Shown here one piece after another: positions 16,689-26,486 of a stretch of DNA of 42,211 nucleotides. Below the pieces are notes generated by a model. The model saw nothing but the letters and a program-made list of their open reading frames with translations. It ran no database searches and was not told the DNA's origin. Source of the stretch: Flavobacteriaceae bacterium (GTDB taxonomy: Bacteria > Bacteroidota > Bacteroidia > Flavobacteriales > Flavobacteriaceae). The number at the start of each line of letters is the position of its first letter. The first letter of the stretch is position 1. The stretch spans positions 1 through 42,211 of the forward strand of contig CANGTL010000022.1 of NCBI GenBank assembly GCA_947456815.1, given 5' to 3'. The translations under genes were made by a program, and so were the position numbers.

Positions 16689-17732
16689 CTACTTTTTTCT
16701 AAACCTATTGATGTTTATTTCTGGTGCTAAGGGAACGCCATCCTCTATAAAATCAAATAATGCTTTTGCCATGGACGGTCCAAGCATAACTCCTCGAGTT
16801 CCCAACCCATTCAGAATAAACATATTCTTATAGTCGGGATGCTTTCCAACCAGCGGTTTTCGATCTTTGACCGTTGGGCGAATACCAGCATAATGCGAAA
16901 CAATTTCAAATTCACAGGTCAATATCTCTCTGATTCGCTCGATTAACTCTATTTTGCCTTCTTGCGTGGGAGTACCGGTTTTATCGTTCCAATTGTAGGT
17001 CGCTCCCACTTTGAATAAATGCTCGCCTAAAGGCAATATAAAGACGCTGGTATTCACAATGACATCTAAATCCAGCTGAGGTGCTTTGATGATAAAAAGT
17101 TCCCCTTTCACACCATCTAAAGGCAAATTATTAAAAAATGGGTTTTGATGCATTCCGAAGCCTTCTGCAAAGACAATATGCTTTGCTCTAACACCACTGT
17201 AATTTATATAATCATTTTCGACCTGTAAAAGACCATAATTAAAAGATTCTTGGAGGTACAAGTTCGAATCTTGTAAATACAGCTTATAAGATTCCAGCAA
17301 TGAAGATACTTGAATGTAACCAGTTTCTTTCACTTCACCATAATCATATGGAGATTCGATACCATGAAACTTGGAAGTAATTAGTTTTGTAGACAGAAAA
17401 GGTGTTAAGCCTAACTTATCACTAGCGATATACCAATTATTCTGTTCTTCTATCGAGAAGAACTTGCGTAGTATTGGTTTCTTGAAATCAAACTGTTGAT
17501 ATAATTTAACTTCTAATATATTATAAAACTCATCTAATAACTGAAGCTGGTTTTGTGCATCCCAAACTGGAGTAAAACGCTTTAAGATGACAGGATTGTA
17601 TAAACCAGCAGCAACTTTGGATGATGCGTTTTGACCACTATCAATGACCAATATCTTCTTGTTGTTCCGCAATGCCGTCTCAGCAAAAGAGATGCCCGCT
17701 AATCCAGCCCCAATAATCATATAATCTATCAT
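16689..17732 (-). CDS. FAD-dependent oxidoreductase (DAO family)
   Basis: A 347-residue protein with the N-terminal dinucleotide-binding fingerprint IIGAGLAGISFAE (about 6-18), an acidic residue at the end of the second strand (LVIDSG), and the D-amino-acid-oxidase-type C-terminus (HYAGIRPTVKDRKPLVGKHP, then LNGLGTRGVMLGPSMAKAL). It is a soluble flavoenzyme acting on an amine or amino acid; the substrate cannot be read from the sequence. It starts 13 bases after the terminator behind gldN, so it is probably transcribed apart from the gld operon or by read-through. Confidence 0.88.
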   Translation of the reverse strand: MIDYMIIGAGLAGISFAETALRNNKKILVIDSGQNASSKVAAGLYNPVILKRFTPVWDAQNQLQLLDEFYNILEVKLYQQFDFKKPILRKFFSIEEQNNWYIASDKLGLTPFLSTKLITSKFHGIESPYDYGEVKETGYIQVSSLLESYKLYLQDSNLYLQESFNYGLLQVENDYINYSGVRAKHIVFAEGFGMHQNPFFNNLPLDGVKGELFIIKAPQLDLDVIVNTSVFILPLGEHLFKVGATYNWNDKTGTPTQEGKIELIERIREILTCEFEIVSHYAGIRPTVKDRKPLVGKHPDYKNMFILNGLGTRGVMLGPSMAKALFDFIEDGVPLAPEININRFRKK

Positions 17733-17746
17733 TCTGCTAAAATAAA

Positions 17747-17773
17747 AAACTCCTATCGAAATGATAGGAGTTT
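17747..17773 (-). terminator. Terminator of the gldKLMN operon
   Basis: On the minus strand, stem AAACTCCTATC / GATAGGAGTTT (11 bp) with a five-base loop, followed by TTTATTTT. It lies 20 bases after the gldN stop. Confidence 0.88.
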
Positions 17774-17793
17774 AGTGTAGAAATGAAATCAAA

Positions 17794-18684
17794 TTAATAA
17801 TTCCACATATCTTGTTCGAAATCTCTAATCTTGTCTTTAACACGTTCGGATTCGAGTAACTGCATTTGAGAATTTTCCTTCATGTATTCTGCAATTTCTC
17901 TATCACCATAGACATTCTCTTCTTTGTATATCACACCATTAAAACGGCGCGAATTTAACAAATGATCAAATGTAATTGGCATTGCAGAATTTCTATCATT
18001 GAACGCTTTAGCCTCATGCAGAACTTCTCTTGCAGCTGGAAAATAAATCCAAAAGATTTCAATATAATCTTGCTCCTCTTTTCCAACGGTATAGACGTCA
18101 GGAACTATAGGACATAGACCAAGAAGCCTGTATTTCAACTCACTTTGTCTTTTATCAAAGTACCAATATCCTTTTATTTTGTAATCCGCAACATCGATAG
18201 CAGCTAAATCCGTACGAACGATATATTGCTGATCGATTGGGATTCCAGCATTAAATTGCTCTCTACCAGGATCGGTTGTATCAATTCTTGTCAAAGAGGC
18301 TTCAATATCTTTCAACGTTTTCTTCGTGTTGAAATAGCTATCAGTATAGACTTCAGTTAATTTACCATCCTTCATAGCTTTAGTCAAGACATCATACAAA
18401 GATCTTCTGTCTTTACCGATGTTTGCAGTGTCAATCGGATAGTATAAAGGGAAGTTAATTCTCTCATCTAAATCGATAGTTTCCCAAGTTGTTTTTCCCA
18501 TCAATACATCTCTGTCGTGAACATAACCATAAGCTAATGGTTTGTCATTGTCAGAAATTAATTGAGCAGCTGTCTTCTTTCCAATTTCAGAAGGTACTTT
18601 TGCATTAAGCAAGTTCGACTGAGCAAAAGAATAAAAACAACCAACGGTAAATGCTACAACGATTAAAAAATTTCTATACTTCAT
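17794..18684 (-). CDS. gldN: T9SS outer-membrane ring protein GldN (PorN)
   Basis: A 296-residue protein with a signal peptide (about 1-22, ending CFYSFAQ) and the GldN/PorN domain, including VLMGKTTWETIDLDERINFP, YFDKRQSELKYRLLGLCP and DYIEIFWIYFPAAREVLH. GldN binds GldK to form the large periplasmic ring of the type IX secretion system under the outer membrane; it is needed for secretion and gliding. The length matches known homologues. It is the last gene of the block, 54 bases after gldM and followed by a terminator. Confidence 0.97.
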   Translation of the reverse strand: MKYRNFLIVVAFTVGCFYSFAQSNLLNAKVPSEIGKKTAAQLISDNDKPLAYGYVHDRDVLMGKTTWETIDLDERINFPLYYPIDTANIGKDRRSLYDVLTKAMKDGKLTEVYTDSYFNTKKTLKDIEASLTRIDTTDPGREQFNAGIPIDQQYIVRTDLAAIDVADYKIKGYWYFDKRQSELKYRLLGLCPIVPDVYTVGKEEQDYIEIFWIYFPAAREVLHEAKAFNDRNSAMPITFDHLLNSRRFNGVIYKEENVYGDREIAEYMKENSQMQLLESERVKDKIRDFEQDMWNY

Positions 18685-18738
18685 CTTTATATAATTATAA
18701 GTTGTTTAAGTAGAATAACGATTCTCTAACTTAAATTA

Positions 18739-20289
18739 TTATTGTATTTCAAAAATAACTGGGGCAGTTCTTGGTAACATATAACTACCAGCACCCGATA
18801 ATTTAGTTTTAATTTCAGATATAGTAACTTGATCGCCTCTGCTTGCTTTTGATAGAACCGCTTGACATTGTGCATTCAATTTATTCCCTTGAACAACCAC
18901 TGTAGGTTGACCAGCTACTTTCAAATTAAATCCAACAACATCCAAACCTACTTCAAAATCAAAATCAACCAATTTAGCTCCTACCGTCGATACTTGTAAA
19001 CTAGATTTAGGTCCTTTAACAACACCCATTTCTCCTCTAATAGTACCTGTAGGCCCTGGAATACCTTTAATTCTAAACGTCTTCTTGTCCGAAACTGGCT
19101 TGCCATCAGGTAATTTAGCTGTAACATTTATAGTCAATTCGGTTCCTTGTCCAGGACGAATTTCATATTTACCTGGTTTACCTCCTTTTGTCATCCCAGG
19201 AGCACTTGCAGTAACATTATTGTCTGAAACTCCCGCAAAGGATATAGTCATTGGATTTACAACACCACGGTAAACAACGTTCATTTTGTCAGCAGAAATA
19301 GTAGCTGAATTTGGTCTAGGAACTACAACATAATTCCCTTTAATTGGCAAGCTAACCACTTTGCCATTATCATCAAAGTTAAAAGTTCCAGTAATGTCAT
19401 GCTCTCCAACTGATCCTGCACCAAAAGAAAAGTCCGCTTGTCCAGCAGTAGCTCTAACCGACTGCCCGTTTACAATAACTGACTTTGCAACTAAATCAGG
19501 ATCGAATTTACCTAAGATAATTTTTCCTTTTACTGCCTCCCCTTGAAAAAATGCCGTTTTCTCAGGCACAACAATTGGTTGGTACTTTTTCAAGGAAGCG
19601 GCGGCAACTAAGTCCGACTGGAACATCCCTGTCATTACATCACTTTCAGTTGTTTTAATATCTGCCTGTAATTGCGTTAATTTCGTAACTGAAGCAATCA
19701 ATGGAAAATGATGATAATTATAATCTAACCAAGGTAATTTTGCTTCTGCTTTTTCGGAATAAACTGCTTCAGTTGCAAATCTTTTTTCTATCTTTTTCAT
19801 TTCAACATCGGCAACAGAACTACCGCAAATTGCTTTTATTTTTCCCGGAAAACCTTGTATTTTGGCTAAGAATTCTTTCGCTTTTGGTGATTCTTTATCA
19901 CCAATGTAAAACATATTATCTACCGCATCACTCTTATCCATCTGTTCACAAGGATAGTTACCTTCTTTATCTTTCGGGAAACCTTTTGTAATTGTACCCT
20001 TCATATCTTCTATGAAATCACTAAACTCTTTCGCAGCAGCTCTAACTTTCTCCGCTTTGGCCTTTTTATCTCCATAAATACCCGGCTGTTCCGAAGCTTT
20101 CTGAGCCAATTGTTGAAAAGAACTTGAATTTCTATTATCTGCAATCGAGTTAGAATCTTCAATCTTATTATTTAAAATACCAAAAGCAGATAATACTTCT
20201 TTGGACATATTTAGTGCTAACATCGCGATGAAAACCAAATACATCAGGTTAATCATCTTCTGTCTAGGGGTTAATTTTCCTCCTGCCAT
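18739..20289 (-). CDS. gldM: T9SS motor protein GldM (PorM)
   Basis: A 516-residue protein with one N-terminal membrane helix (about 14-33, LMYLVFIAMLALNMSKEVL) preceded by the typical MAGGKLTPRQKMINL, and a long periplasmic part made of the D1-D4 domains seen in GldM/PorM. With GldL it forms the proton-driven rotary motor in the inner membrane that powers T9SS and gliding; the periplasmic part reaches the GldK/GldN ring. It lies 49 bases downstream of gldL. Length and context agree with F. johnsoniae-type GldM. Confidence 0.97.
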   Translation of the reverse strand: MAGGKLTPRQKMINLMYLVFIAMLALNMSKEVLSAFGILNNKIEDSNSIADNRNSSSFQQLAQKASEQPGIYGDKKAKAEKVRAAAKEFSDFIEDMKGTITKGFPKDKEGNYPCEQMDKSDAVDNMFYIGDKESPKAKEFLAKIQGFPGKIKAICGSSVADVEMKKIEKRFATEAVYSEKAEAKLPWLDYNYHHFPLIASVTKLTQLQADIKTTESDVMTGMFQSDLVAAASLKKYQPIVVPEKTAFFQGEAVKGKIILGKFDPDLVAKSVIVNGQSVRATAGQADFSFGAGSVGEHDITGTFNFDDNGKVVSLPIKGNYVVVPRPNSATISADKMNVVYRGVVNPMTISFAGVSDNNVTASAPGMTKGGKPGKYEIRPGQGTELTINVTAKLPDGKPVSDKKTFRIKGIPGPTGTIRGEMGVVKGPKSSLQVSTVGAKLVDFDFEVGLDVVGFNLKVAGQPTVVVQGNKLNAQCQAVLSKASRGDQVTISEIKTKLSGAGSYMLPRTAPVIFEIQ

Positions 20290-20338
20290 TTTTCTCTAAT
20301 TAAGTTTGTTTTGTTTATATTAAAAATGTAGTGAGATA

Positions 20339-20989
20339 CTAATTCCCTTTATTACTCATCGCAGAAAGCATTCCTCCATAAACATTGTTCAATGAAGACA
20401 AGTTTGAAGTTAATGATTGCATTTGATCTTTCAATTTTAAGTTATTTTCTGCAACTTCATTATTGATCTGCGCATTTCTAGATGCACTATCCAATTGAAT
20501 TTTATATAAACTGTTCAAAGACTCCATTTGAGCAGCAGCAAGTGTTAACTCTTCGCTATATTTCTTAGTAGCTGCTATACCATCAACAGCAGGTGCAATA
20601 CCTTTAGCTGCAGATTCAAAGTTTTTAATACTATTACCTAAGCTAGCCATTAATTCCCCATCAACTTTAGCTTCTTTTAGCATAGCATCCAATTTTTGAG
20701 ACAACATTCCTTGGGCATCTTTAGCATCTTCTTTTTTTGCTTCTTTCTTTCTAGCCTCTCCATTTGCAAGTTCTGGGTATACTAATGTCCAATCTAATTC
20801 GTCATCAACTGGTTCAAAAGCAGATAATCCAAAGATAAGTGCCTCTGTAACAAGACCAATTGTCAACATTAAGTTACCTGTTATAAAGCCAAACTCTATG
20901 TGAGTAATTTTGAATAATGCCCCGATGATTACAATTGCCGCTCCCATACCGTAAGCGAAATTCATTGCTTTTTTGCTTAATAATGCCAT
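20339..20989 (-). CDS. gldL: T9SS motor protein GldL (PorL)
   Basis: A 216-residue protein with two N-terminal membrane helices (about 9-27 and 34-53; MNFAYGMGAAIVIIGALFKI, GNLMLTIGLVTEALIFGLSA) and a long cytoplasmic coiled-coil domain. The Glu in the second helix (TEALIF) is the residue reported as essential for proton use in GldL/PorL. GldL surrounds a GldM dimer to form the T9SS motor. It is 51 bases downstream of gldK in the same operon. Confidence 0.97.
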   Translation of the reverse strand: MALLSKKAMNFAYGMGAAIVIIGALFKITHIEFGFITGNLMLTIGLVTEALIFGLSAFEPVDDELDWTLVYPELANGEARKKEAKKEDAKDAQGMLSQKLDAMLKEAKVDGELMASLGNSIKNFESAAKGIAPAVDGIAATKKYSEELTLAAAQMESLNSLYKIQLDSASRNAQINNEVAENNLKLKDQMQSLTSNLSSLNNVYGGMLSAMSNKGN

Positions 20990-21040
20990 AATAAAAAAAT
21001 TTGTTAGTTAAGTTAATTGTGTATTTAGTTGGTTAATTAT

Positions 21041-22453
21041 TTATCTTTTAGGTGCTTTACCTGTTGTAACAGTTCCCATATAATCTTGTACAGTTCTAAA
21101 ACCTATATAGCTCCTCGCTGTGTCAGCATATTCAAAGTCTCTCGTACTAACCTGAAGGAAATACGCAACATCTTTCCATGAACCTCCACGAACAACTTTG
21201 CGCATGTTTTTCGAATCTGGAACATTAGGATTCATTGATGAAACATATTCATAAGCACCAGCGTCATAAGACGAATCTGTCCATTCCGCAACATTCCCGG
21301 CCATATTATATAAGTTATAACCATTTGGCTCAAAAGATTTGGCTTCTACAGTATATAAAGATTGATCTGCAGCATAATCTCCACGATTTGGTTTAAAATT
21401 AGCTAAAAAACAACCTCTGTCATTTTTAGTATAAGGACCTCCCCATGGATAAGCACCTGATTGTAAACCTCCTCTAGCAGAATACTCCCACTCTGCTTCC
21501 GTTGGTAATCTGAATGAATTTGTCAAATCTCTTCCTTTCTTCTTAGATTTTATATAGGTGTTTTTCTTTAACGTTCTCCATGCACAAAAAGCCTTTGCCT
21601 GCTTCCAATTTACCCCAACAACAGGGTATTCAGAATAGGCCTGGTGCCATAAATAATCATTGTGCATTGGTTCATTATAGGAGTACGCAAAATCTTTAAT
21701 CCAAACCGTCGTGTCCGGATAAACCTTTGTTTGCTCAGTTTTGATAAAATCTTTTCTTTTACCTGTTTTCGCTTTAGCCGCTGCCTGAATATCCATATAA
21801 GAATAGCGGAACTTAAGTTTATTAACATCTATTGTTCTCAATCCATTAAAAGACTCAGCAACAGGCAAATACATGGTATCCATGACTTCAGTATAATATT
21901 CATCTGGATATTTAGAAGTATCCTTAATCAATTTTACTTTTCTATTCAACTTTCTGCCTGCATAAGGGTCGTCATCCGTTCCAACACTATAATAATTTTC
22001 ATACATATATTTATCATATGCTGTCATCTTCGCTGGATCAGCATCATTAAAGGCGAAATCACCTATGCTTCCTGAGCTTTTACCACCTTTTCCTTTAGCA
22101 GCACCTGGAGTTCCACCGCCTCCTACTTCATCTGCTAAAATTGCTAATCGCACTCTAATTGTAGAATCTTTTACCCATTCTACAAATTCACGATATTCGC
22201 TATTAGTAATTTCTGTTTCGTCCATATAAAAAGATCTAACAGTAACTGTTTTTGTTGGCGCATCTTGAATATTAGCCAAATCATCATCGGATTTTCCCAT
22301 AATAAATGATCCGCCTGGGACTAAAGTCATACCATAAGGCTTCTCAGGATGCCATTTCTTACCTTTAACGCCTACCAATTCACCTTTGTCGCTCGAGCCT
22401 CCACAGCCAACCAACATAGCTAATATTACGGAAAATGAAATGAATTTCTTCAT
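21041..22453 (-). CDS. gldK: T9SS lipoprotein GldK (PorK)
   Basis: A 470-residue lipoprotein: signal sequence with lipobox LVGC (Cys17) and then a formylglycine-generating-enzyme-like (FGE-sulfatase) domain, marked by MTLVPGGSFIMGKSDDD, YPVVGVNWKQAKAFCAWR, RLPTEAEWEYSARGG and NMAGNVAEWTDSS. In T9SS this fold is structural, not catalytic; GldK and GldN form the periplasmic ring at the outer membrane. It is the first of the four gld genes. About 250 AT-rich bases lie upstream, in which I could not find a full-consensus promoter. Confidence 0.97.
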   Translation of the reverse strand: MKKFISFSVILAMLVGCGGSSDKGELVGVKGKKWHPEKPYGMTLVPGGSFIMGKSDDDLANIQDAPTKTVTVRSFYMDETEITNSEYREFVEWVKDSTIRVRLAILADEVGGGGTPGAAKGKGGKSSGSIGDFAFNDADPAKMTAYDKYMYENYYSVGTDDDPYAGRKLNRKVKLIKDTSKYPDEYYTEVMDTMYLPVAESFNGLRTIDVNKLKFRYSYMDIQAAAKAKTGKRKDFIKTEQTKVYPDTTVWIKDFAYSYNEPMHNDYLWHQAYSEYPVVGVNWKQAKAFCAWRTLKKNTYIKSKKKGRDLTNSFRLPTEAEWEYSARGGLQSGAYPWGGPYTKNDRGCFLANFKPNRGDYAADQSLYTVEAKSFEPNGYNLYNMAGNVAEWTDSSYDAGAYEYVSSMNPNVPDSKNMRKVVRGGSWKDVAYFLQVSTRDFEYADTARSYIGFRTVQDYMGTVTTGKAPKR

Positions 22454-22703
22454 ATATATTGGGGTTATGTATGTGTTAATATTTTAAGGGCGTAAACCTA
22501 TTTATTATTTTTTAAAAAAGCAATTAAATATTATTAAATTTTAAAGCCAAAATTGCAATCTACTTATTTAGCGATTCAAAATTAGAGTTTAAATACAAAT
22601 AAAAAAAATATTTTATCGACAAAATGCACAAAAATCCGATTCACGACCTTTTTAAAGTTTATTTGTAATTATATTACTACAAATATGCAGTGTCTTTGAT
22701 CCT
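22454..22703. other. AT-rich gap upstream of gldK
   Basis: A 250-base, strongly AT-rich gap between the arginase-like gene and gldK. I see no ORF, stable hairpin or full TAnnTTTG promoter on the gld strand. It must hold the gldK leader and probably its promoter, unless gldKLMN is read from topA. Confidence 0.5.
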
Positions 22704-23846
22704 CTAAACTATATTCTTTCGTTGCGCTTTCCACCATCTTTCAGGAATTTCTTGATTACAAGCCGCAAGATACTCTTCATAGGAACAAGGTAACAACGCA
22801 CTTTTTTTCAATTTAGTATTATTTGTTGATAAATGCGGAATTTCAATCCACCATCTATCGGTCCTATGACTTTTATAAAATACTAATTCCGCGCTTTCCA
22901 AAGGAATGATATACCTAAGGTAATTATCTTTACTCCCAAATGGATACTCATTCGATCTATAGTGAAATCCTTCTACAAAATACCAGATAATCTGAGAAAT
23001 TAACTTTGATTCCTGATCACTATCATTATGATTAAACACTCCAAATAACGAAACCTTATCACTCAGTCCAGCATACCTAGATAAAGTGCAAATTTCTTTA
23101 CCTGTAAATCCATTTGGGTTAAAGTTATGAAAATTTCCTGACTCAGGAGATTTTATTGATGTTAAATCAAGACTAACAATATCAGCATCTCTAAATACTG
23201 GTTCAGCAAGAGATATACTATTAGAAATATCACCTAATCTATATGCGTCAAAAAACAACTTTTCAATCAAATCAATTTCTTCTTGCGAATTAAAATAAGT
23301 TTGATATCCGATATTACAAAAATTGAAAAGATTATTAGGCTCATCCAAAACAATCTTTGTTAAAAAAGACGAAGGTGCAATAGGGTCGGATTCTTTTCCA
23401 AAATCGAACTTACTGTCAATAGAAACTAAATTAACCATTTGTTCTAAATTGTCGTACGCTCTATACATTGCATATGTTAAATCCTGTGAACCACCAATAA
23501 CAATTGGAATAACATCCTTTTTTATTAATGATGTAAGCAACTTTTGAAGTGCAAAGTAAGTGTCTTTTTGTGAATGCCCAGGTAAAATGTTACCAATATC
23601 CGCTATTGAACTTTCCCAATTACCAGGAAACAAAGAATACAATTCCCTTCTTATACATTTTAAGTCAGTAAGTGCTCCATCCTTTTTCTCTTCTAAAACT
23701 CCCACAATTGCTATTCGAATCTTATCAAGGTCTGGAAACTCATCGGAGCTATGAAAAACAACTTTAGATCCTAATTGCTGTGTAGACAAGTTACGAACAA
23801 ACTGAGAAATTTCATCATCAATTGGAACTAGAAAATTAAACTCCAT
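22704..23846 (-). CDS. Arginase-fold protein with degenerate metal site (formimidoylglutamase-like)
   Basis: A 380-residue protein that aligns along its length with the arginase/agmatinase/formimidoylglutamase superfamily. The three metal-binding motifs are recognisable but altered. GGDH is replaced by GGSQD (118-122); DAHxD by DSKFD (144-148), keeping both Asp but losing His; SxDxDxxDP by SLDLTSIKS (225-233), keeping one Asp. At least three of six manganese ligands are therefore missing, and I infer it is not an active ureohydrolase. It starts two bases after topA, so the two are co-transcribed, and it lies just before gldK. A structural or secretion-related role is possible but unproven. 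Confidence 0.82.
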   Translation of the reverse strand: MEFNFLVPIDDEISQFVRNLSTQQLGSKVVFHSSDEFPDLDKIRIAIVGVLEEKKDGALTDLKCIRRELYSLFPGNWESSIADIGNILPGHSQKDTYFALQKLLTSLIKKDVIPIVIGGSQDLTYAMYRAYDNLEQMVNLVSIDSKFDFGKESDPIAPSSFLTKIVLDEPNNLFNFCNIGYQTYFNSQEEIDLIEKLFFDAYRLGDISNSISLAEPVFRDADIVSLDLTSIKSPESGNFHNFNPNGFTGKEICTLSRYAGLSDKVSLFGVFNHNDSDQESKLISQIIWYFVEGFHYRSNEYPFGSKDNYLRYIIPLESAELVFYKSHRTDRWWIEIPHLSTNNTKLKKSALLPCSYEEYLAACNQEIPERWWKAQRKNIV

Positions 23847-23848
23847 CT

Positions 23849-26353
23849 TTACTTCTTTTTAACCTTGGTAGATTTCTTCTTGCTACTATCTTTAGAAGTA
23901 GCTTTTTTTGCTGGTGATTTTTTCTCAATCAAATCTTGAACTTGAGATAAAGTAAGCTTTGAAGCATCAACATCTTTACTTAGTTCGATTTTTAACTTGC
24001 CTTTTGTTATCACTGATCTTCCCCAACGTGCTTTTTCAACTGTAATGCCTTCTGCTTCCCAATGATGAATTACTTTATCAATGTCTTTTTGCAATTTATC
24101 TTCAATCAAAGATGTAACATCCGACTGAGATAGAGCATCAAAATTGTATTTCTTACTAACATTAATAAACAAACCATTCCATTTGATGAACGGCCCAAAT
24201 CGACCCACACCTTTTTGGACTGGAAAATTCTTATAAGTTGCAATTGGTGCATCTGCTTTAAGTTTATCATCTATTAGCTCTTGAGCACGACCTATCGTCA
24301 CATCAAGTGGATTTTCTCCTTTTGGAAGTGAAATAAATGCGCTCCCAAAACGAACATAGGGCCCGAATCGCCCATTGTTTACTTCAACTTCCTCACCGTT
24401 ATATGTTCCAAGACTTTTGGGTAATAGGAATAGATCTAAAGCTTCCTCCAGCGTAATGTTACCGATATTCTGGTCTGACATTAAACTTGCAAATTTCTTG
24501 TCCTCGTCGTCGGCCTCGCCAATTTGTGCCATCGGTCCAAATTTACCTAAACGAACACTGATTGGTCGCCCAGATTTTGGGTCAATTCCTAAAATTCTTT
24601 CACCACTTTCCCTTTCCGCATTCGCTTCAACTTCAACAACATTTGGATGAAATTTATTGTAGAAATCTTGCATCATTCTCTCCCAATTCACATTTCCTTC
24701 CGCAATTTCATCGAAATCTTGTTCTACTTTTGCTGTGAAATTGTAATCGAGAATATTGCCAAAATTCTTTACTAGGAAATCAGTTACAATAGTTCCTATG
24801 TCGGTCGGCACTAACTTTCCTTTGTCCGAACCTGTATTTTCCTTTAGAAGTTGTTCTTTTAGCGTCCCAGATTGCAAAATTAGCTGCGTGTAATTTCTTT
24901 CTTGCCCATCCAGATTACCTTTCTCGATATAGGTTCTGTTAATGATCGTAGAAATTGTCGGAGCATAAGTCGATGGACGACCAATACCTAATTCTTCTAA
25001 TTTTTTTACCAAAGCAGCCTCGGTATATCGCGCAGCAGGTCTTGAATATCTTTCGGTAGCGGTTATATAATTGTTTTTTAATTTCTCATTCATTTTCATC
25101 GCCGGAAGCATTCCCTCTTGTTCTTCTTCATCATCATCACTACCTTCAAGGTATACCTTTAAAAAACCCTCGAAAAGTAATACTTCACCAGCCGCAGCAA
25201 ATAATTCGTTGTGTTTATCTGATTTAATTTTTACACCAGTGCGCTCAAGCTCTGCGTCACTCATTTGGGATGCTAAAGTTCGTTTCCAGATTAAATCGTA
25301 CAATCTCGCTTGATCTCTATCGATGTTGACTGTTTGACGAGACATATCGGTTGGACGAATCGCTTCGTGTGCCTCTTGGGCTCCTTTGCTCTTCGTGGTA
25401 AAAACTCTTGGTTTTGAGAACTCCTTGCCATAGGAGCGAATCACTTCGGCCTGCGCGGCATCCATCGCATCTTTAGATAGATTGACACTGTCTGTTCTCA
25501 TATAGGTTATTAATCCTGCCTCGTATAATCGTTGTGCCAGCTGCATTGTTATACCAACTGGTAAGTATAATTTCCTTGCAGCTTCTTGTTGTAAGGTAGA
25601 TGTAGTAAAAGGTGCTGCAGGTGATTTTTTAGCAGGTTTGGTTTCAATTTCAGCTACTGCATATGATGCTCCAATATTAGTATTCAGAAAAGCCTCTGCC
25701 TCTTTTTTCGTCGAAAAATTCTTAGGTAACTTAGCTTTAAAGGCTTTTCCCGCCTCATTCATAAATTCTGCAGTTACAGAATAAGAAGCAACCGCTTTAA
25801 AATTTTGAATTTCCCTTTCTCGTTCAACAATTAATCTAACAGCAACTGACTGTACTCTTCCTGCCGACAAACCTCCTTTTACCTTTCTCCACAATACCGG
25901 AGATAACTCATAACCCACCAATCGGTCTAAGACACGACGCGCTTGCTGCGCATTGACCAGATTATAATCTATCTCTCGTGGATTCTCAATCGCTTTTAAA
26001 ATAGCCGTTTTTGTAATTTCATGAAAAACAATCCGTTTCGTTTTATTTTTATCTAGTTTAAGTTCCTCTGACAAATGCCAAGAAATGGCTTCTCCTTCTC
26101 GGTCCTCATCCGACGCTAACCAAACCATATCGGCATTCTTTGCCAAAGTTTTCAGTTTTGAAACCAATGCTTTCTTGTCGGCTGACACTTCATACCTAGG
26201 CTTAAAACCATTGGCAACATCTACTCCAATTTCTTTGGAAGGCAAATCGGCAATGTGTCCATAACTAGACTCTACTTGATAATCGCTTCCCAAAAATTTT
26301 TCGATAGTCTTTGCCTTTGCAGGCGACTCCACGATCACTAAATTCTTTGCCAT
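23849..26353 (-). CDS. topA: DNA topoisomerase I (type IA)
   Basis: An 834-residue protein. Toprim domain: LVIVESPAKAKTIEKFLG at the start and the acidic triad region SDEDREGEA (81-89). Type IA core: the active-site tyrosine is Tyr284 in LITYMRTDSVNLS. The C-terminus has repeated strand units (GRPISVRLGKFGPMAQIG, NGRFGPYVRFGSAFISLPKG, VGRFGPFIKWNGLFINV) without the Cys4 zinc fingers of the E. coli enzyme, ending in a lysine-rich tail (KKKSTKVKKK) that may bind DNA. It relaxes negative supercoils and is normally essential. It is the first gene of an operon with the arginase-like gene. Confidence 0.98.
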   Translation of the reverse strand: MAKNLVIVESPAKAKTIEKFLGSDYQVESSYGHIADLPSKEIGVDVANGFKPRYEVSADKKALVSKLKTLAKNADMVWLASDEDREGEAISWHLSEELKLDKNKTKRIVFHEITKTAILKAIENPREIDYNLVNAQQARRVLDRLVGYELSPVLWRKVKGGLSAGRVQSVAVRLIVEREREIQNFKAVASYSVTAEFMNEAGKAFKAKLPKNFSTKKEAEAFLNTNIGASYAVAEIETKPAKKSPAAPFTTSTLQQEAARKLYLPVGITMQLAQRLYEAGLITYMRTDSVNLSKDAMDAAQAEVIRSYGKEFSKPRVFTTKSKGAQEAHEAIRPTDMSRQTVNIDRDQARLYDLIWKRTLASQMSDAELERTGVKIKSDKHNELFAAAGEVLLFEGFLKVYLEGSDDDEEEQEGMLPAMKMNEKLKNNYITATERYSRPAARYTEAALVKKLEELGIGRPSTYAPTISTIINRTYIEKGNLDGQERNYTQLILQSGTLKEQLLKENTGSDKGKLVPTDIGTIVTDFLVKNFGNILDYNFTAKVEQDFDEIAEGNVNWERMMQDFYNKFHPNVVEVEANAERESGERILGIDPKSGRPISVRLGKFGPMAQIGEADDEDKKFASLMSDQNIGNITLEEALDLFLLPKSLGTYNGEEVEVNNGRFGPYVRFGSAFISLPKGENPLDVTIGRAQELIDDKLKADAPIATYKNFPVQKGVGRFGPFIKWNGLFINVSKKYNFDALSQSDVTSLIEDKLQKDIDKVIHHWEAEGITVEKARWGRSVITKGKLKIELSKDVDASKLTLSQVQDLIEKKSPAKKATSKDSSKKKSTKVKKK

Positions 26354-26405
26354 AATGCTTTTGTTTACTACCTCCGTCGAATTTACATTGGTCTTACACT
26401 CGGGG

Positions 26406-26413
26406 CAAAAGTA
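26406..26413 (-). promoter_or_regulatory. Candidate -7 element for topA
   Basis: TACTTTTG on the minus strand, 52 bases before the topA ATG, matches TAnnTTTG. No TTG was found at the preferred distance. Confidence 0.4.
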
Positions 26414-26486
26414 TCTATTTTTTTTAAATATTGTGCTTTTGAACGAAATTTTGGGTTCTTGGTCGATAAACTACTGTGATACGGAA

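Noticed and set aside
21662..22075. 137-codon plus-strand ORF
   Set aside because: Antisense shadow of gldK; low-complexity Ile/Phe-rich translation, no start context.
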